Of a DNA stretch of 64,000 bases, positions 14,701-28,628 are shown in pieces. Position numbers and translations under genes: made by a program. Each line of letters begins with the position of its first letter. Within the stretch, counting starts at the first letter, position 1. Under the pieces are notes generated by a model that did not search any database, was not told where the DNA came from, and saw nothing but the letters and a program-made list of their open reading frames with translations. Source of the DNA: Fistularia commersonii (lineage: Eukaryota > Chordata > Actinopteri > Syngnathiformes > Fistulariidae); the NCBI GenBank assembly GCA_037954325.1, contig JBBMNZ010000027.1:5955001-6019000 (forward strand), in the 5' to 3' direction.

Positions 14701-15545
14701 AAGGCAATGACTAATAATATATCAATGAAAAAACAGGGACGGAAAAACAAACAAAAATGGAGGCCAATAATTTACCCGGCTGAAATATAAACACTTTAAA
14801 CCAGGCATACAGATGTATGGATGAAGACTGATTGATTTGGTGTATGAATACTTATCAGTTTTATTTGCACTCCTTCATCGGACATACTTCAGAAACAATT
14901 GCATAATTATTATTATTGTTATTTTTTTGGCTGTGTTTTAGACAAAGGACACGTGGAAATGGCTCCACAACAATGTTTTGGGTGATTGATGATATGTATG
15001 TGTTTGGTGGAATCAGTCAAAATACAAACAGACCTGCTCTCTTAGAATTTAACCATCTATTGGCATAATTTGCAATATGTGCATTTGCTGTTTATTGTTT
15101 AAGAGGTCTTGGTCATTTCAAAATGCTTTCTCTGAATTTGTCCCAGTCTTTGACTTGGAACGTGAAAAAAAACACAAAGTCAATATAGAAATGGCTTCGG
15201 GGGAAGCAGTCATTCCACATCCATGTGAGTGCACAAAAATAGGGGACTATACCCGACAAACAGCAAGGATGACGAGCCAAGATGCAGAACAACAGATGCC
15301 CCAAAAGACATACAAAGGAGGAAGTGACAAAGATAGATATTTAGAGGTAACTCTCTCAGCGACCACTGAGCAGCTATTATTACATTGGGAGTCTTGAAAA
15401 TAAGGCATCTACAGAGTAAAATATGTAACTTGAAATGATGATTTAATACACAAGTACACAGAGGACAGCACTGGCAAACAATAAACACACACACACAGTA
15501 AGATTTATACTCATCAGTCCATGACACAAGTACACAAACACTAAC

Positions 15546-15582
<37 letters not shown>

Positions 15583-18500
15583 CACGCACATACACGCACA
15601 CACACATACACGCACATACACGCACACACACACTTGCTCATTTTAGTTGCCATTATCAACTGAAGTAGGCCATGTCCCAGCTCAGAAAGCTCAGGTGTAC
15701 AGGCAGGTTAAAGAGGCATAATTTTTGGCAACACATTAGAGAATAAATAAATGCCAAAACCTTCTCGACAAGGTAGAAATACTTATTGCAAGAGCACTTC
15801 GTTTGTAAAATATGTAAAGCTCCAAAATATTTATGGGGAAGCAGGGATTAAGGAATGGAAAAAAATGTGAATTTGCTTTAGGGAAATCCATTCCTTACAT
15901 GCTCTGAACAACAGAAACACAGAGTTCATGCTTCACTGGAGGTTGCTGATTGACAATAAGACTAGCCAGCTGTCCAATGCTGTGGTTAAAAATACAAATG
16001 GCTTTTCACAGGTCCATTAACAAAATGAAAAAATAAAAAATGAAAAAAATAACTGGAATATTTGGCACATTCCTCAACAACCTAATTAAGACTGGCAACC
16101 TGCCTACTAAACCTAACTGTACCCTCTAGCAGCTTATGTCACTATCTTGAATATGATAATTTGTGGTATTCAACTATTTTACTGTATATTCAAAACAGCA
16201 TATTTATGAGCAAAACAAACAAAAAGCAAAAAAAAAACAAAAATGTTAATTTTGGATGTCTGCCAGAAGCAGGTTGCAGTACCTGCTCATATAAACAAAA
16301 CCTGTGTGAACTGGGAGGTGCAAATAAATTCACACACACAAAAAAAATCTTTGTTACTTTGGCAGTGTGTTCCAGTACTTGTATGGCTGCAGGCCCAAAC
16401 AGCTGGCCTGGATTGATGGACAGTGTGTGAAGTGCATTCCTACATCTCCCTAACAAGGGCAAGTCGCTCACTAAGCCAGACTTGGTGAGAGGGAAAATCA
16501 GTATAGGTTGCCAACCTCTCTTCTCATGAAGGCCAACACTTGAAGCAAGGCATCATTCCAGCAGTTAGATGTGTCTAAGTCAGAGCTTGTTTAAGGTATA
16601 AAATGTTATTTTTTTCATCAGAGGGTACATTGCGCAATGTTAAAGCCACTAAATATGAATTCCAACTGAATGCAGTACAAAAGACATGTCAAAAAAACAT
16701 TTGGTTGTAGTCATATTGGACAGAATTGTAGAAAAGAACCTGCTGTAGCTGTTATTTGGTGGAGGTAAGTTATTAGGTGAGGGAATGGCATTATTTGATG
16801 GAAAAGTGCTAAGCCAAATTGGCTTTCTTGATTCGGGTCTATGAAGTAATGTCTCTGCTGGCCTTTACAGACTATCCAGAGCATGAAAACTGTTGAAATT
16901 GAGCAATATGCATTCCATGAGCAGCAAGACTGAGATACAGCATGATTGCAGCAGTTTGCATCAGAACAGGTACATGAAAAAGTGGTTGAATAGATCATAT
17001 TAACAATATTTGCAGAGACATTGTCAGACCATCCATTCATCATCTACTGCTTATCCTGCAGTCAGGGTAGCAAGGACGCTGGACCCTATCCCAGCTGTCA
17101 CTGGGCGAGGGTCACCAGACAATTGCAGGGTCACATATAGACAGACTCTAATTCACACGTCCGGGTAATTTTTTTCCAATATAAACCAATTAACCTCCTG
17201 CATGGTTTTGGAAACCGGAGAACATGGAAACTTCACATAGCAAGGTCCCCTGTGGGAATCGAATCAGGGCCCTTAATGCTGTGAGGTGGAAGCAACAATT
17301 GCACCACCGTGCCGTCTGGAATAGGGAGCCGTGTCATGTTATTTAATGAAACAGAAGTCACAGTTCTTAAAACTGAATAGAAGGACCTACACTGCTACTC
17401 ATTTGAGAATATGAATAAACTTGCAAATAAATAAATAAAGAAACAAATGAATCCAACCATTTCAAGTTTTTGATAAAATTCCAAGCAATATAATTCATTA
17501 AAAATTTAAGCTATGCTTAAAACAGCCTTTTGAAATACTCAGGACAAGTATGCTGGGTTGCTGTAAGATCTTGACCTTCTTTTCATGTGGATAACACTGG
17601 AGCTGCCACAAAGTTTGATAAATATTCCATTATACTCATATATAATATTCATAGATTTGCCCTAAGCTGTATTCTTGATACTTTGTGAAACATAAGAAAT
17701 TGTTTTTAAACCTCTTTTTGTCAAGGCATCCCATATCATTTACATGAGAATCAGGCTGTTCATCAACTCTGTACTCTCATGGCCTGAGTTTAAGGTTGTC
17801 ATTGTAATAATACATGACTTCCAATCTTCGCAGCTCTCTGGTGGAGACTGAAATATCATTATGTAAAATCTGACCCCTTTTCTATTGGTTGATGTAAGCT
17901 TGCACTATACTCTTGGATAATACAAGTTTAGAACTCCAGTGGAAATGATTCCCACCACTGAATTCAGCTGTGACATTGAATCACAAAGACAGTTACTTGT
18001 TTTTGGGTGGATGAGTGGGGCTGAGGTGGAAAGGAAGGCGTAAAAATGGAGTTTCACTTGAATCAATGCAATCAAATGGAAGGAAATATATAATCAATAC
18101 AAATGCAGCCCAAGACAGAATTGTAACACTATGGAGTTCTGTTTCATCATATGGTTGTTTGAGATCAATCAATAATATCTTTACATCACTACATTTTCTT
18201 GCATCTGGAAGCATTCACCTGTATTGACTCCGCACTGACAACCACCCGATTGCTGTCTTTTGATTCATCATACTATTACTCGACTTGCAAACAGATATTG
18301 GCGGCTTTGTCTCTTGCTTGGGCGCAGTGTATTTCTCACAGAACTGCACAACTAAGTTCAACTAAGTTCTCGGGTAATGGGAACTTTCTTCAAATGTATC
18401 AAAGTAAATAGCAGTAAACTTACCAACACAAGAAGGTGGTGGTTTGTCCCAAACACGTCTGTCTCCACTGAGACAAGTCAGTGTGCTGCTGCCATGGAGG

Positions 18501-21500
18501 AGATATCCAGGATTGCATGAGTAAAGGACGAAGGTGTTGGCAAAGTGACCATCATCCTGGATTTTATAGCCATAACTTGGGACACCTGGCTCCTCACATC
18601 GTACCAGGTCAAAACCTAAGAAAGACAGATAAAAAGAAGCACACACACACACACACAAGTCACACACACATGCAGTAATGTGGTCATCTTCTATTATCTG
18701 AATGCATTTAAGATGATATTTTTTTATGAATAACTTAGTAAGTTAAAAATTGAAAATATATTTTCCCTTGAAGCGGGGCTGAAAAACATCATTGGATCTA
18801 GTTTCATTACTTTTGGATGTGATTCATCAATCTTTTGATGAAAGTTTTCTATTTATGATTCATCACTATGTATCATTATAATAGTTATTAATGGCAACCA
18901 GTGAAACAAGATAAAATTAGATCTTTTTTCCATCTTATAGCGGGAAAGCTAGAAAACTTGACAGATAGATAGATGAATGAATAAATGGATAAATAAATCC
19001 TTCAGCACCTGGTATTCCCAGTTGATCTCTTGTTTAAGTACCAGCCACACTTAACATTGATAAACTTTCATTTGAGCATATATGTAGTCTTATCTGAAAT
19101 TTTGTATGTTAAGTTGGTTGAATCATAAGCAAAGGATTATCAAACTTGAATGGTTTTATGTCAAACATGAGTTAAATATTCTTTCATATTGAAATGAATG
19201 GGTTAACACCTGCCATTTATTGCTTCTATTCATAATCAGGGTGCAGCTGTTGTTCAATCAGTGTTTCCACAATTCCAATTCATGTTATAATAAAAACTCA
19301 ACAAAGCGACTAGCTTTTGAGCAACGGTCTACTTATCTATTCAATATCCACACATCAAGTTCAACAGGTAGGTCTCACCACATTCTCTCTTTCATAATGA
19401 ATGTCTTGACAGATATTTAAATGTCTCTGACATGATTAAAATACTCTCGAAACATGGTGTACAATTAAAGTTCTTTTTACTGGGGCTCTGACCTTACTCA
19501 GAGGATCTATTGCCGCCCCTTTCAATCATATGATTTCCTCCACCTCTTCAGTTTAAACTTTCTATTAATCTTTTCTTCTCTTCATGAGTTAATTCATTAA
19601 ACTTTGCAGAAGGTGTACTCTTCACCTATTTAATGACTTGTAGATTAACTGCTGTTTAATGGATTCTCTGACATAAGGAGCATCCATCTACTATCCATAT
19701 ACATTATACCTTCATCTGTTTGTCCCCTCGTCCAGCCGCTCTTCATCTCCAGATGCGTTACTTTTTCACCTTCTTTTAATGACTTGCAGATAAATGTTCT
19801 TCTAATAGCCTCATTGACTTACACAGCAGCTGGTCTCGCCTTCTTAACAGACTTTCTTTAGAGCCATTAAGTTGTGTGTGTGAAATTGAGAGGAAGAGGA
19901 TAATTGTGTGTCTGAAGCACTGGAATACTCGTTTCCTTTTCTGTTTGCTTGCTAAACTGCCCTTGCACTTTGGACTCCAAATGTAGTCCGAAACAATTTA
20001 ATTTGCTCGAAATCTAGTTCACTTTATTAAAAAACAATACAGCTTTCCAAACTCACTTGTATATGTTAGGTGAAAACCCTGATTGCTTCCAGATGCGTTG
20101 CTGTTGAACTCCAGCCATAAATGGTTGGATGTACTGTTGATAACAACACCCGTCATGCCTTCTCGTGTAAAGTTGCCAAGGAGACGAGATGAGATGTTCT
20201 CTCCATCATAGACCTGCCAATCAATATGCAGGGGTGCAATTATTAAAAACAGCAGTAAAAGATTTAAACATCTGTCTCAATGATCCAAAACCTCTCATCT
20301 AAGGTAATATGATGAAATAGCCCTTAGAGATTTTTCACTTTAATTACAATAAGCTCAATAATTAACAATTAGTAAAAAATGTCTGGTACAAGGCAAAAAG
20401 GGCTTGTCATCATCCTGTAATGTAAATAAGTGTATGTTTTTTGTGTGACAAAAATGTTACAATTCCAAGAGTTTTCTTTCATCACCTTTTCAATTTGAGT
20501 GTGCTTGGATTTGGGAACATTTTCATTTTGTATCCTCTAGAGTTGAGAGATTAAAAAAAAATAAAACCAAACAATCTCTTGAAGAAACAGCCTGTTAATT
20601 TTACTTATCCATCTCCAAACCTTGTTATAGTTCTCAAAGTGATTTATGTTTCATTTTTCTCTGATAGAAGTTTCAATGTCCTGTCCAGTCTGTGACTGAA
20701 GATATTTTTTTCACATGAGTTGCTGCTCTGATACAAACATTTACAGTCATTAGAAAAAACCACGACCATCTTCAATTACTTAAAAGAATCAGCCATACAT
20801 TATTTGAAAACATGACCTGGAAAGCTAATCCTATCTGAGACTTAAATAATGAGCATTCATGGTGCTGTGTCTAATTATAATCACTGTGATATCTGTTAAT
20901 ATGAGGTTTTTCTCATTTCCACTCCCAGGTAAAAGAAAACAGTAATAAATACACTCTAGTGTGCAATTCAAGTATCAACAATAGAAGCAGGAAACTACTA
21001 TGACCACCGGAGGGTCAGCCTTTGTGGTTACACATAAAGAATTTCATAGAGCATTCTGTGATGTATTACATGTTTGTACCACTATATGTCTGTATGGATA
21101 CAAGGAGACCATGAGAAATGTTTAAGTCCAACTTGAAAAGCAGGAGGAAAAAAAACATATATACCTTGTTGTTGACTTTGGACCAAGTATTTTTTGGTCA
21201 TCAGTGCAAGATAAGAATGAGCCATAAACACAGTTGACTGAACCTCATTTTAAGCTTGACACACCCATGAACGCAGAGATGCTATCTAGTACATTTGCTG
21301 ACATGTGTGCGAGGTGAAAACATGACAACTGCACCAATTGGAAACTTGCAAAGATTCCTGTTTTGCTCTAACATTGAGATAAGCCCTTTGGTGAATTTTC
21401 AGTAGTTTATGTGGATGTAGGTGTAGTGATAGTGGTGTTACCAGATAAACGTGTGCTGTGTATTACTCACAGCAAGCTGAGGTGTTTAGGGATCACATCT

Positions 21501-24500
21501 ATTAAAATCGTGTTAAAATTCAGACATTATATTTTTATGTTTGAACTGCAACATTAACACTGTTAAATGAATTCAGCAAAGAGCTTACCCAAATATTACT
21601 CATCTTTTTCTTGCATTAAAGACTTAACTAACTCTTCTTCAGCCGGTGGATGATGTTTGCGGGGGTATGTCAGGGTGTGAGGCGGAGTTGTCTGTGCTTC
21701 AGAGTATTATGTTCGCCTGAGACACACAATAGAGAAGCTAGCTGTGGATGCTGTGGAAAATGACCACCACGAGCAATGCAGGCAAAGACTGTGCCCGCTG
21801 TAACTTTCGCCACGTCAAGATGCTGAAATACTCTTTTAGGACAAACTGGGAGGCCTTCCACACCTAGTTTGAATTGCTGGCATGGTCTGCAGGCTGGTCA
21901 GAGGACAGTAAAGCACTCCAGCTTACCCTGTGTCTCACTGAGGAAGCATCAACATGCTTGCTCCTGCTGAGCCCATCTGAAAAAGACAGCTATGGGGCTT
22001 TAGTAGGTGCTCTACAGTGGTGTTTTGGATAGTGGTGTTCGGCGCTTGGAGCTATGAAATAGGCAGAGGCAGGCCAGTGAACCGCTCTGTGTTGGCAAAT
22101 GACATTGAGACCCTTGTAAGGAGAGCATATGGCCACATGCCTGCTGAGTTGCAGGGTGAGCTGGCCTGGGACCAGTTCATCTGGGCTTTAGCTTCCAGTG
22201 AGCTGTACATACAAAGACAGCAAGTGCACCCACAGGCACTACAGGAGACACTGGAGCTGGCCTTGGAGAAGGAGTCTTCTCAGAATGACCATGTCAGCGC
22301 TGGCCCTGTTGTGAAAGCTTAGGGACAGGTGGACCCGGACCAGGAGAAGCCAGCATGGGTGGATGAGTTGGCGGAACTTATCCGTGGTGTATCATTGCAA
22401 GCAACCCGCAGCAGCCATCCTGCGTATTGGGTATGTGGCCAGCCCGGCCATATCAGCGTGCAAGGCCACAAGCGGACAGAAGTTCAGGGTCTGTGTAACA
22501 GGGACAACGCAGAACCTGTCACTGTGTCCCCTTGTGCCCTGTCTCCGCAGCTTAGCTGTAAAGATGGGGGAGCAGGGCTCCACTCCTCCCAGAAGCAGAT
22601 GATGCCACCAACTCTGCAGGGGTGGTGGGCATGCCATGTCCCCACCATGCATAGGGGTTCTATGCATAGCCCTTGTTGACAACAGCTCCACAGCAACACT
22701 GGTGAGGCCCGACATGGTTCTGGCAGGGATGCCGTTGGAGCCTAAACAATAAAGCTGCATACAGTGATTGGTGAACTATAATGATACATCCTTTATTAAT
22801 CCCTCTGGGGAAACTGAGCAGGAGGCATGTCATCCACCAGCGCCAGGGGAGCACTTAGGGGCTCAGTGTCTTGCTCAACAACACTTCGACACACTCAGAG
22901 GAGCCGATAATTGAACCAGGAATGTTCAGCTCCCAAAGACAATTGCTCTACCTCCTGTTCCACGCCGCCCCCGAGATTGCAGGATGGAGGTTTGGGGCAC
23001 TGTGGAAGTTATCCACAGTGACCAAGGAAGAAATTTTGAGTCAGGTATGTTTTCTGCTATGTGTGAGCGCCTGAGAACATGCAAGATTCAAATGACTCCT
23101 TTACATCCTCAGAGTGACAGACACGTTGAAAGATTCAACAGAACCCTGGCAAAACAACTAACCACCCTCACCGCGTCACATCAGTGTGACTAGGACATGC
23201 ATTCCCCCTCATCTCATAGGCCTACAGGTCAGCTATTCAGGAATCCACTTCATGCACACCTGCTCTGCTTATGTTGGGTCGGGAGAAATGATGTTTGGCA
23301 GCCCCCTGGGGACACCAGGGCAGTGCCACCAGGACCAAAATACACCAGAAGGCTCCAGTATCGAGTGGAGTCCGCTCATACTTTTGCTCGTAACCACCTG
23401 CAGAAAGCGGTCATGAGGCAGACAAGACACTATGACATGAGGGCCAGTGGGAGGGATTTTATGGCTGGGGACCTGGTGTGGGTGTACAGTCCAAAGAGGA
23501 AGAAGGGCCGGAGCTCTTAGCTGGACAGTCAGTGGGTTGGGCCTTGTGAAATATTGAAGAAGCTGGGGAAGGTGGTACATAGGTCCACCTGCCTCCGAGG
23601 GGCAGATGAGTGGTCCAGAGGTGACACACATCCATACCGGAACCCTGGACCCTCAACGCCTCCCCGGAGGGGTAAAGCAGCCACACTCCCAGGTTCAAGG
23701 ACTGTTCCCCTACCAACTCACCAACTTCTTCATCCTGAAACTCCCCCCCCTGCTCGTCAGCTGGCAGTTCTGAGACTGCAGTTGCAGCCACTCTTGTTCA
23801 CTCCAAGGCGGCCCATAATTTTTTCTGTGATTCCTTGGGGCGACGGTCTTTGTGAGAGGGGGCAGTGTAGCGACCCTGCAGTACTGTTTGGAGGAATTTT
23901 CAGAGTTCTGTGATTTCCTACTGGCTGTGAATATGTTTTGGGATGAGAGAGCGAAGGGGCGGGGGATGTGGGAAAGAGAGAGCTCAAGAGGCGCAGAAGG
24001 TTGAGTTGAGCCGCTGTTGCTTAAGTGTGGCCAAATTGTTCATTACAATACATAATCATGAAATGTTAATGTAATGTGCACAACCAGTGATGAGGGGTCA
24101 TTTTTTTGTGCAAATAGCAAAGAAACAGGCTCAGGCAGAGAGATATGGTTGGGTACAGATGGAATATTCCCTAGCATTTTTGCATTCTTTACTAATTTGA
24201 TATTAAGTGCATACATGTGAATTTTTAATCACCCCCACAAAGCTGGCTAGAAAACTAAATGTCTTGACACGGTGGGTGCGAGGGCAATTTAGTGATTACA
24301 GTGTTGGGATTTGTGACCAGCTAGTGAAAAGAGACCCAGATGACATATAAAGTCTTCAGTAGCTATTTACTTGATGTACCAGAGAGACCAATCGATGAAC
24401 AAATGCAGACAATAAAAGTTTAATCATAAATATGTGCCCCCTGGCCCCTGTCACGAAGCAGGCATCGCAGTATGTTTGTATTTATTTTATTATTAAATGA

Positions 24501-27500
24501 GTATCAGGGGATACTCACCTATAACTTCGTCACAAGCAGTCATAATAATCTTGGACCTATGTACAAATACATAATTGGTGACTATTTTGCAGGATGATCT
24601 GAAGTTCTACATGTCTTGATGCAACACTAGGAAAGAAGCTTGAATGAAAAAACAACATCTTGATGGAGATTAATAGGTTTGAAAAGAAAAAAAAAAGAAC
24701 TTGTGTTTAAAGTTTGGTCATCCCCGACATTAAGTACAGTATCTAAGTATCAACAATTTCCTCTGGGATAAATAAAGTTGTTCTCATCCTTATTATCCCA
24801 CAACTTAGTATCTAAGTTGTGGGCTTGGCATGTAATAACATTACACAGTGCAATAATTTAATTTTATCAGACATCCCCACAACTTTCTTTAAACATATTT
24901 ATTGGTATTTAGGAGTCAATGCACTAAAACATAACTAAAATAAAGATAGCGTCTTAATTTCTAGCACAGAACGAATAAAAAACAAACAAACAAGATGATA
25001 TGCCATTTTCAAGTCATTTCAATGTAGCCTGAGGTGATTCACCTAGTGAATTTCTTTTGTTTAGCCTCCAGCTAACAGTGTGACCCAGTCGTGAAAGTAG
25101 TCAACAAAAGGTTGTTTATTCATAGTATATTATGTAAAACGTCCTCACTGTTTCCAAATCAAGATTGCACTAAGAGGTTAATGCATGCATTGTATCCTAG
25201 TATAGTCACTCAGAAAGGCATCACTGAATGATGTGAACTACAGCAGAGCTGAGTAGTGAATTAAGAGAGGGAGAAAGAGAGAGAGTATGACAAGAGAAAA
25301 AATAAATAAGTTAAATAGAAATATGAAACATTCCTTAAGGTTTATTTTCCTGTCTTCCATTCCTACAGCAGAACATTTCTGTCACAATCCCCAAATTTGC
25401 ATCATCACTCCCCCCGACTGTTTCAGCAAAACCGAGTATAGTTAATGAAAAGTCTTGCGGCTCATAAATCAACATGTCAGAATCTGCCACCTCTGCTCCT
25501 TGTCTTTTCTGACTCTCATTTATGTTTGGTATACCACCACCTCGATATTCATGTATCAGCTGCTGTAAAAACTCGTTTGTTTATCTCACCAACTTCTCTC
25601 ACCTGCATTCAAGTTTGGGCAACATATATATTAGCATAGGTGGTCAATCTTTATATTAATGAGTATTTTACCTCACAAACAGTGCAAGGGAAAAAAGGTA
25701 AAAGCTAAACCAATGAACTTTATCATATGTTACAAAAGAATTTAGCCTGCAGCTTTGTTAAATTGTGGAGCAAACAATTTGCGTTGTGAGCGTTCATGTG
25801 CCTGCAGGCATGAGATGCATTTTAACTACCTGGAGAGTTAGGCACTCCACGGTACCACTATGGGGCTTTCTTTTATTTATTTATTTTTCTTATTTATTTA
25901 TTTTATTTTTTTAACTTTTAATTTTTCTACAATTATGTCAGTAACATTGTGACATTTTGCTAATTATTAATAATAATATAACTAATGTATAGAGATATTA
26001 TTAAAAAATGCATGATTTGCACTATAGTTTGTATAATAATACAATTTGTTTGGATGTAAAAACCACACATTTAAAAGAATTATGATATCTTTTGAACTGC
26101 TACATCTCTAGGAGGGCTACAGAAAATTATATTGATAATATATAAGTATTGTGAATATATTAAAAGTATGTTCAGGGTATTTACATGTGATTGTATACTT
26201 CCATTAATAACCATTAAGGGCCTGTTACGCAAAGGAATCTATTAAAGCATGTCTAAATAGTAACTGACTCCTGTATTTCAAGTTTCCCAGTGTATCAGAT
26301 GTTGAAACATGTATTCAACACATATATAGATATATATAAGCACGACTCCTTATCTATTTATTTTAACTGCATGATCTTTTTGAAGAATAACTTTATAATA
26401 CAGGCATTTTTGTTACTCTATAAAAACAAATCCTAGCTTAGTTACTGTCATACAGAGGTAGCTGCTTTGATTAATCCTTTTTATAATGAGTAATTCTAAA
26501 ACTATTCCACGTGTTATGGCAGCAAAATCAGTGCCATGCATGTAATGCAGAACTATCATATTGGTAATACAGTATACCTCACTGTATTTAGTTGTATTCT
26601 ATAATTGGAAATAACACTGCAAGGAAATTCTTACTTTCATTGAAATTCAAAGATTAGACAAGGTCTCATTATTAGTAATCTATCAAACCCAGCTTTCACA
26701 CAGAAGCCAAAATATTTGTATATTTGTATGGCGTATGAAAGCAATTTGACATTTTTTAAATTTGCTCTTGAAGCCTCCAATTAGTTTTTGATTGCTATGT
26801 TAGCATCCACTGTGTCCTCATTAACTTTTGTGATCTCCAGTCATTTTCTGAATTCAGTTCCATGGCTCCTGTTACTTTCTGATAAGAAATCAATTTACTA
26901 CAGTAAATACAATGTCAAATGCTTCATGAAGAGCACAATCCCATTTTGATGAAGAGTAAATGTCTTCCTCTACTAAGCAGTTTCATATGTACCCCTCTTG
27001 TTGAATTTCTCTGAGGGTGATACAAAAGAAATGTAGTGTGCAAATCACCTGTTTGGAAAGAATAATTTTATAAAAGTCTGCAAGCTCACTTGCTTTTTTT
27101 CTTCATGCCATTTTTAGAAATCCAAAATCTATCTAAATCTGGAAAATAATATACAAAATATCCCGATTATATTTATGTTTGTTCAACCTCTTTATATCAC
27201 CTTGCTTCAACAGGATTCTTTTTTCAATACTTATCCCATTGAGAAACATTTCCACCTTCATAAAATGATGTTAAGCCTATTACAAAAGTCAGGGAAAACC
27301 CTACAAATACAATCTAACCACAGACCGGCTCAGCCAATGCTCCAGGCCTTATACTGATAATACACTCTAACCACATACTGGCTTAACCATGCCCCCAGGC
27401 CTAATACCACTAAGAGACATTGTGACTAGAAACTGTTTTAGATGGTGTCTGAAGGACAGTGTCATGACTACAAAACAGTTAACACACAGCTCTTAACTGA

Positions 27501-28577
27501 AACTGAACATTCTAAGCCTTTGGGAATGTTTCTAATTTTCTGTATATATACATTATGACACCTTGAAAATTGTGAGGATTTACCGGGACAAATCATATTA
27601 GTCGTACAAAAACATTGCAGAATGAGCTTTAACCCATGTTAACCACAAAATCTCAGTAAATACATGATCCTCTAATGTCAGTGACCAAGAGAAAGGTATT
27701 TAATTAAGTACAAACAACTTTGCTATTCTCATTGCCAAAGAGGCAAGTCCTGCCCCTTTTATTGTTTTCTGTTGCTCTGAGTTCATTAATGTATGGAGGG
27801 AGCTCAGGTAATATAAAGGACTGCAATACCAAGCAGACATGTTGATGGTTCACAGAGAGAAAATAGAGAAATTGATCCTCGTCTGCCTTTTCCACATGTA
27901 TTCATTCAGCAAGGGACAGCCAGTGCAGCAGGAGCACCAATAGTACTGATAGAGAACATGGATAATCAACCCCTGCAGAGATGTTGTAGCCTCTTACAGT
28001 GGTGTTTAACTGCTCAAACAGCAAGGACAAACCTTGATCCAACTACATCTTGGCTACACGGAATTCAAAAAACCCTGTATAATCTGCACTTTTACGCCAG
28101 CCTTGTTCTGCCACACCTCATATAATTAAGGGCCACACATTTGCTGACACTTTAATTGGAACAGGTGTGCATGGCTGGAATAAATAAACAATATGGTGAG
28201 AGGGCTATGATGACTTAACATGTTTTGCACTCGGCTATGCAACATCAACATTTTTGTGATAATTTAATTTGTAGAACAAATCAAGTGTGGATTGAGGTCA
28301 TTGTGGATACATACTGTATACTGTACATACTGTTTACACTGTATGTGTGTGCTGATATATACATATATACACAGGCAGGGGCAATTTCTACTTTTTTCCC
28401 AATTTTTTCTGTTTCATTCTTCATCAGTGTCTCAGATGGATAAATATTTTGATATTTATACTTTTTTTTTCTTCTTTAAGCAAGGTAGGCTTCGTAATAA
28501 CTGTAATAACTGTAATCCTGTACATGGAAGGGGAATGTGTCTGTATGAAGTCAAACAGCAAACAAAATGCTTAGTGA

Positions 28578-28628
<51 letters not shown>

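Larger units (their letters stand above)
13014..18423 (-). other. csmd1 intron between Sushi7 and CUB8
   Basis: 5,410-bp intron. It includes a TA-rich and T-rich retroelement-like tail at about 13370-13680, a CA-rich tract at 15487-15632 and a SINE-like fragment at 17030-17325. The open frames at 14430-14750, 15077-15397 and 15210-15659 have no domain and partly read through simple repeats. Confidence 0.7.
21640..24050 (+). mobile_element. Broken Ty3/Gypsy LTR retrotransposon
   Basis: Plus-strand remnant lying antisense to csmd1. Gag-like sequence runs from about 21780 to 22320 ([56 protein letters not shown]). A degenerate zinc knuckle follows ([10 protein letters not shown], about 22425). 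A protease-like [16 protein letters not shown] lies at about 22665-22720, where the family's D-S/T-G is D-N-S. Integrase begins near 22984 ([29 protein letters not shown]), followed by a GPY-type tail (GDLVWVYSP). Reverse transcriptase and RNase H are missing. Stops and frameshifts break every domain. A purine-rich tract followed by TGTAGCGACC at about 23868 may begin the 3' LTR. I did not find a matching 5' LTR. Confidence 0.85.

Noticed and set aside
14430..14750. 106-residue hydrophobic minus-strand frame
   Set aside because: Looks membrane-like only because of AT-rich codons; no family or neighbouring exon.
15077..15397. 106-residue plus-strand open frame
   Set aside because: No domain, no splice or promoter context, antisense in an intron. 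Composition looks random.
15210..15659. 149-residue minus-strand frame rich in Cys and Val
   Set aside because: The Cys-Val run is translation of a CA/TG repeat; the rest has no domain.
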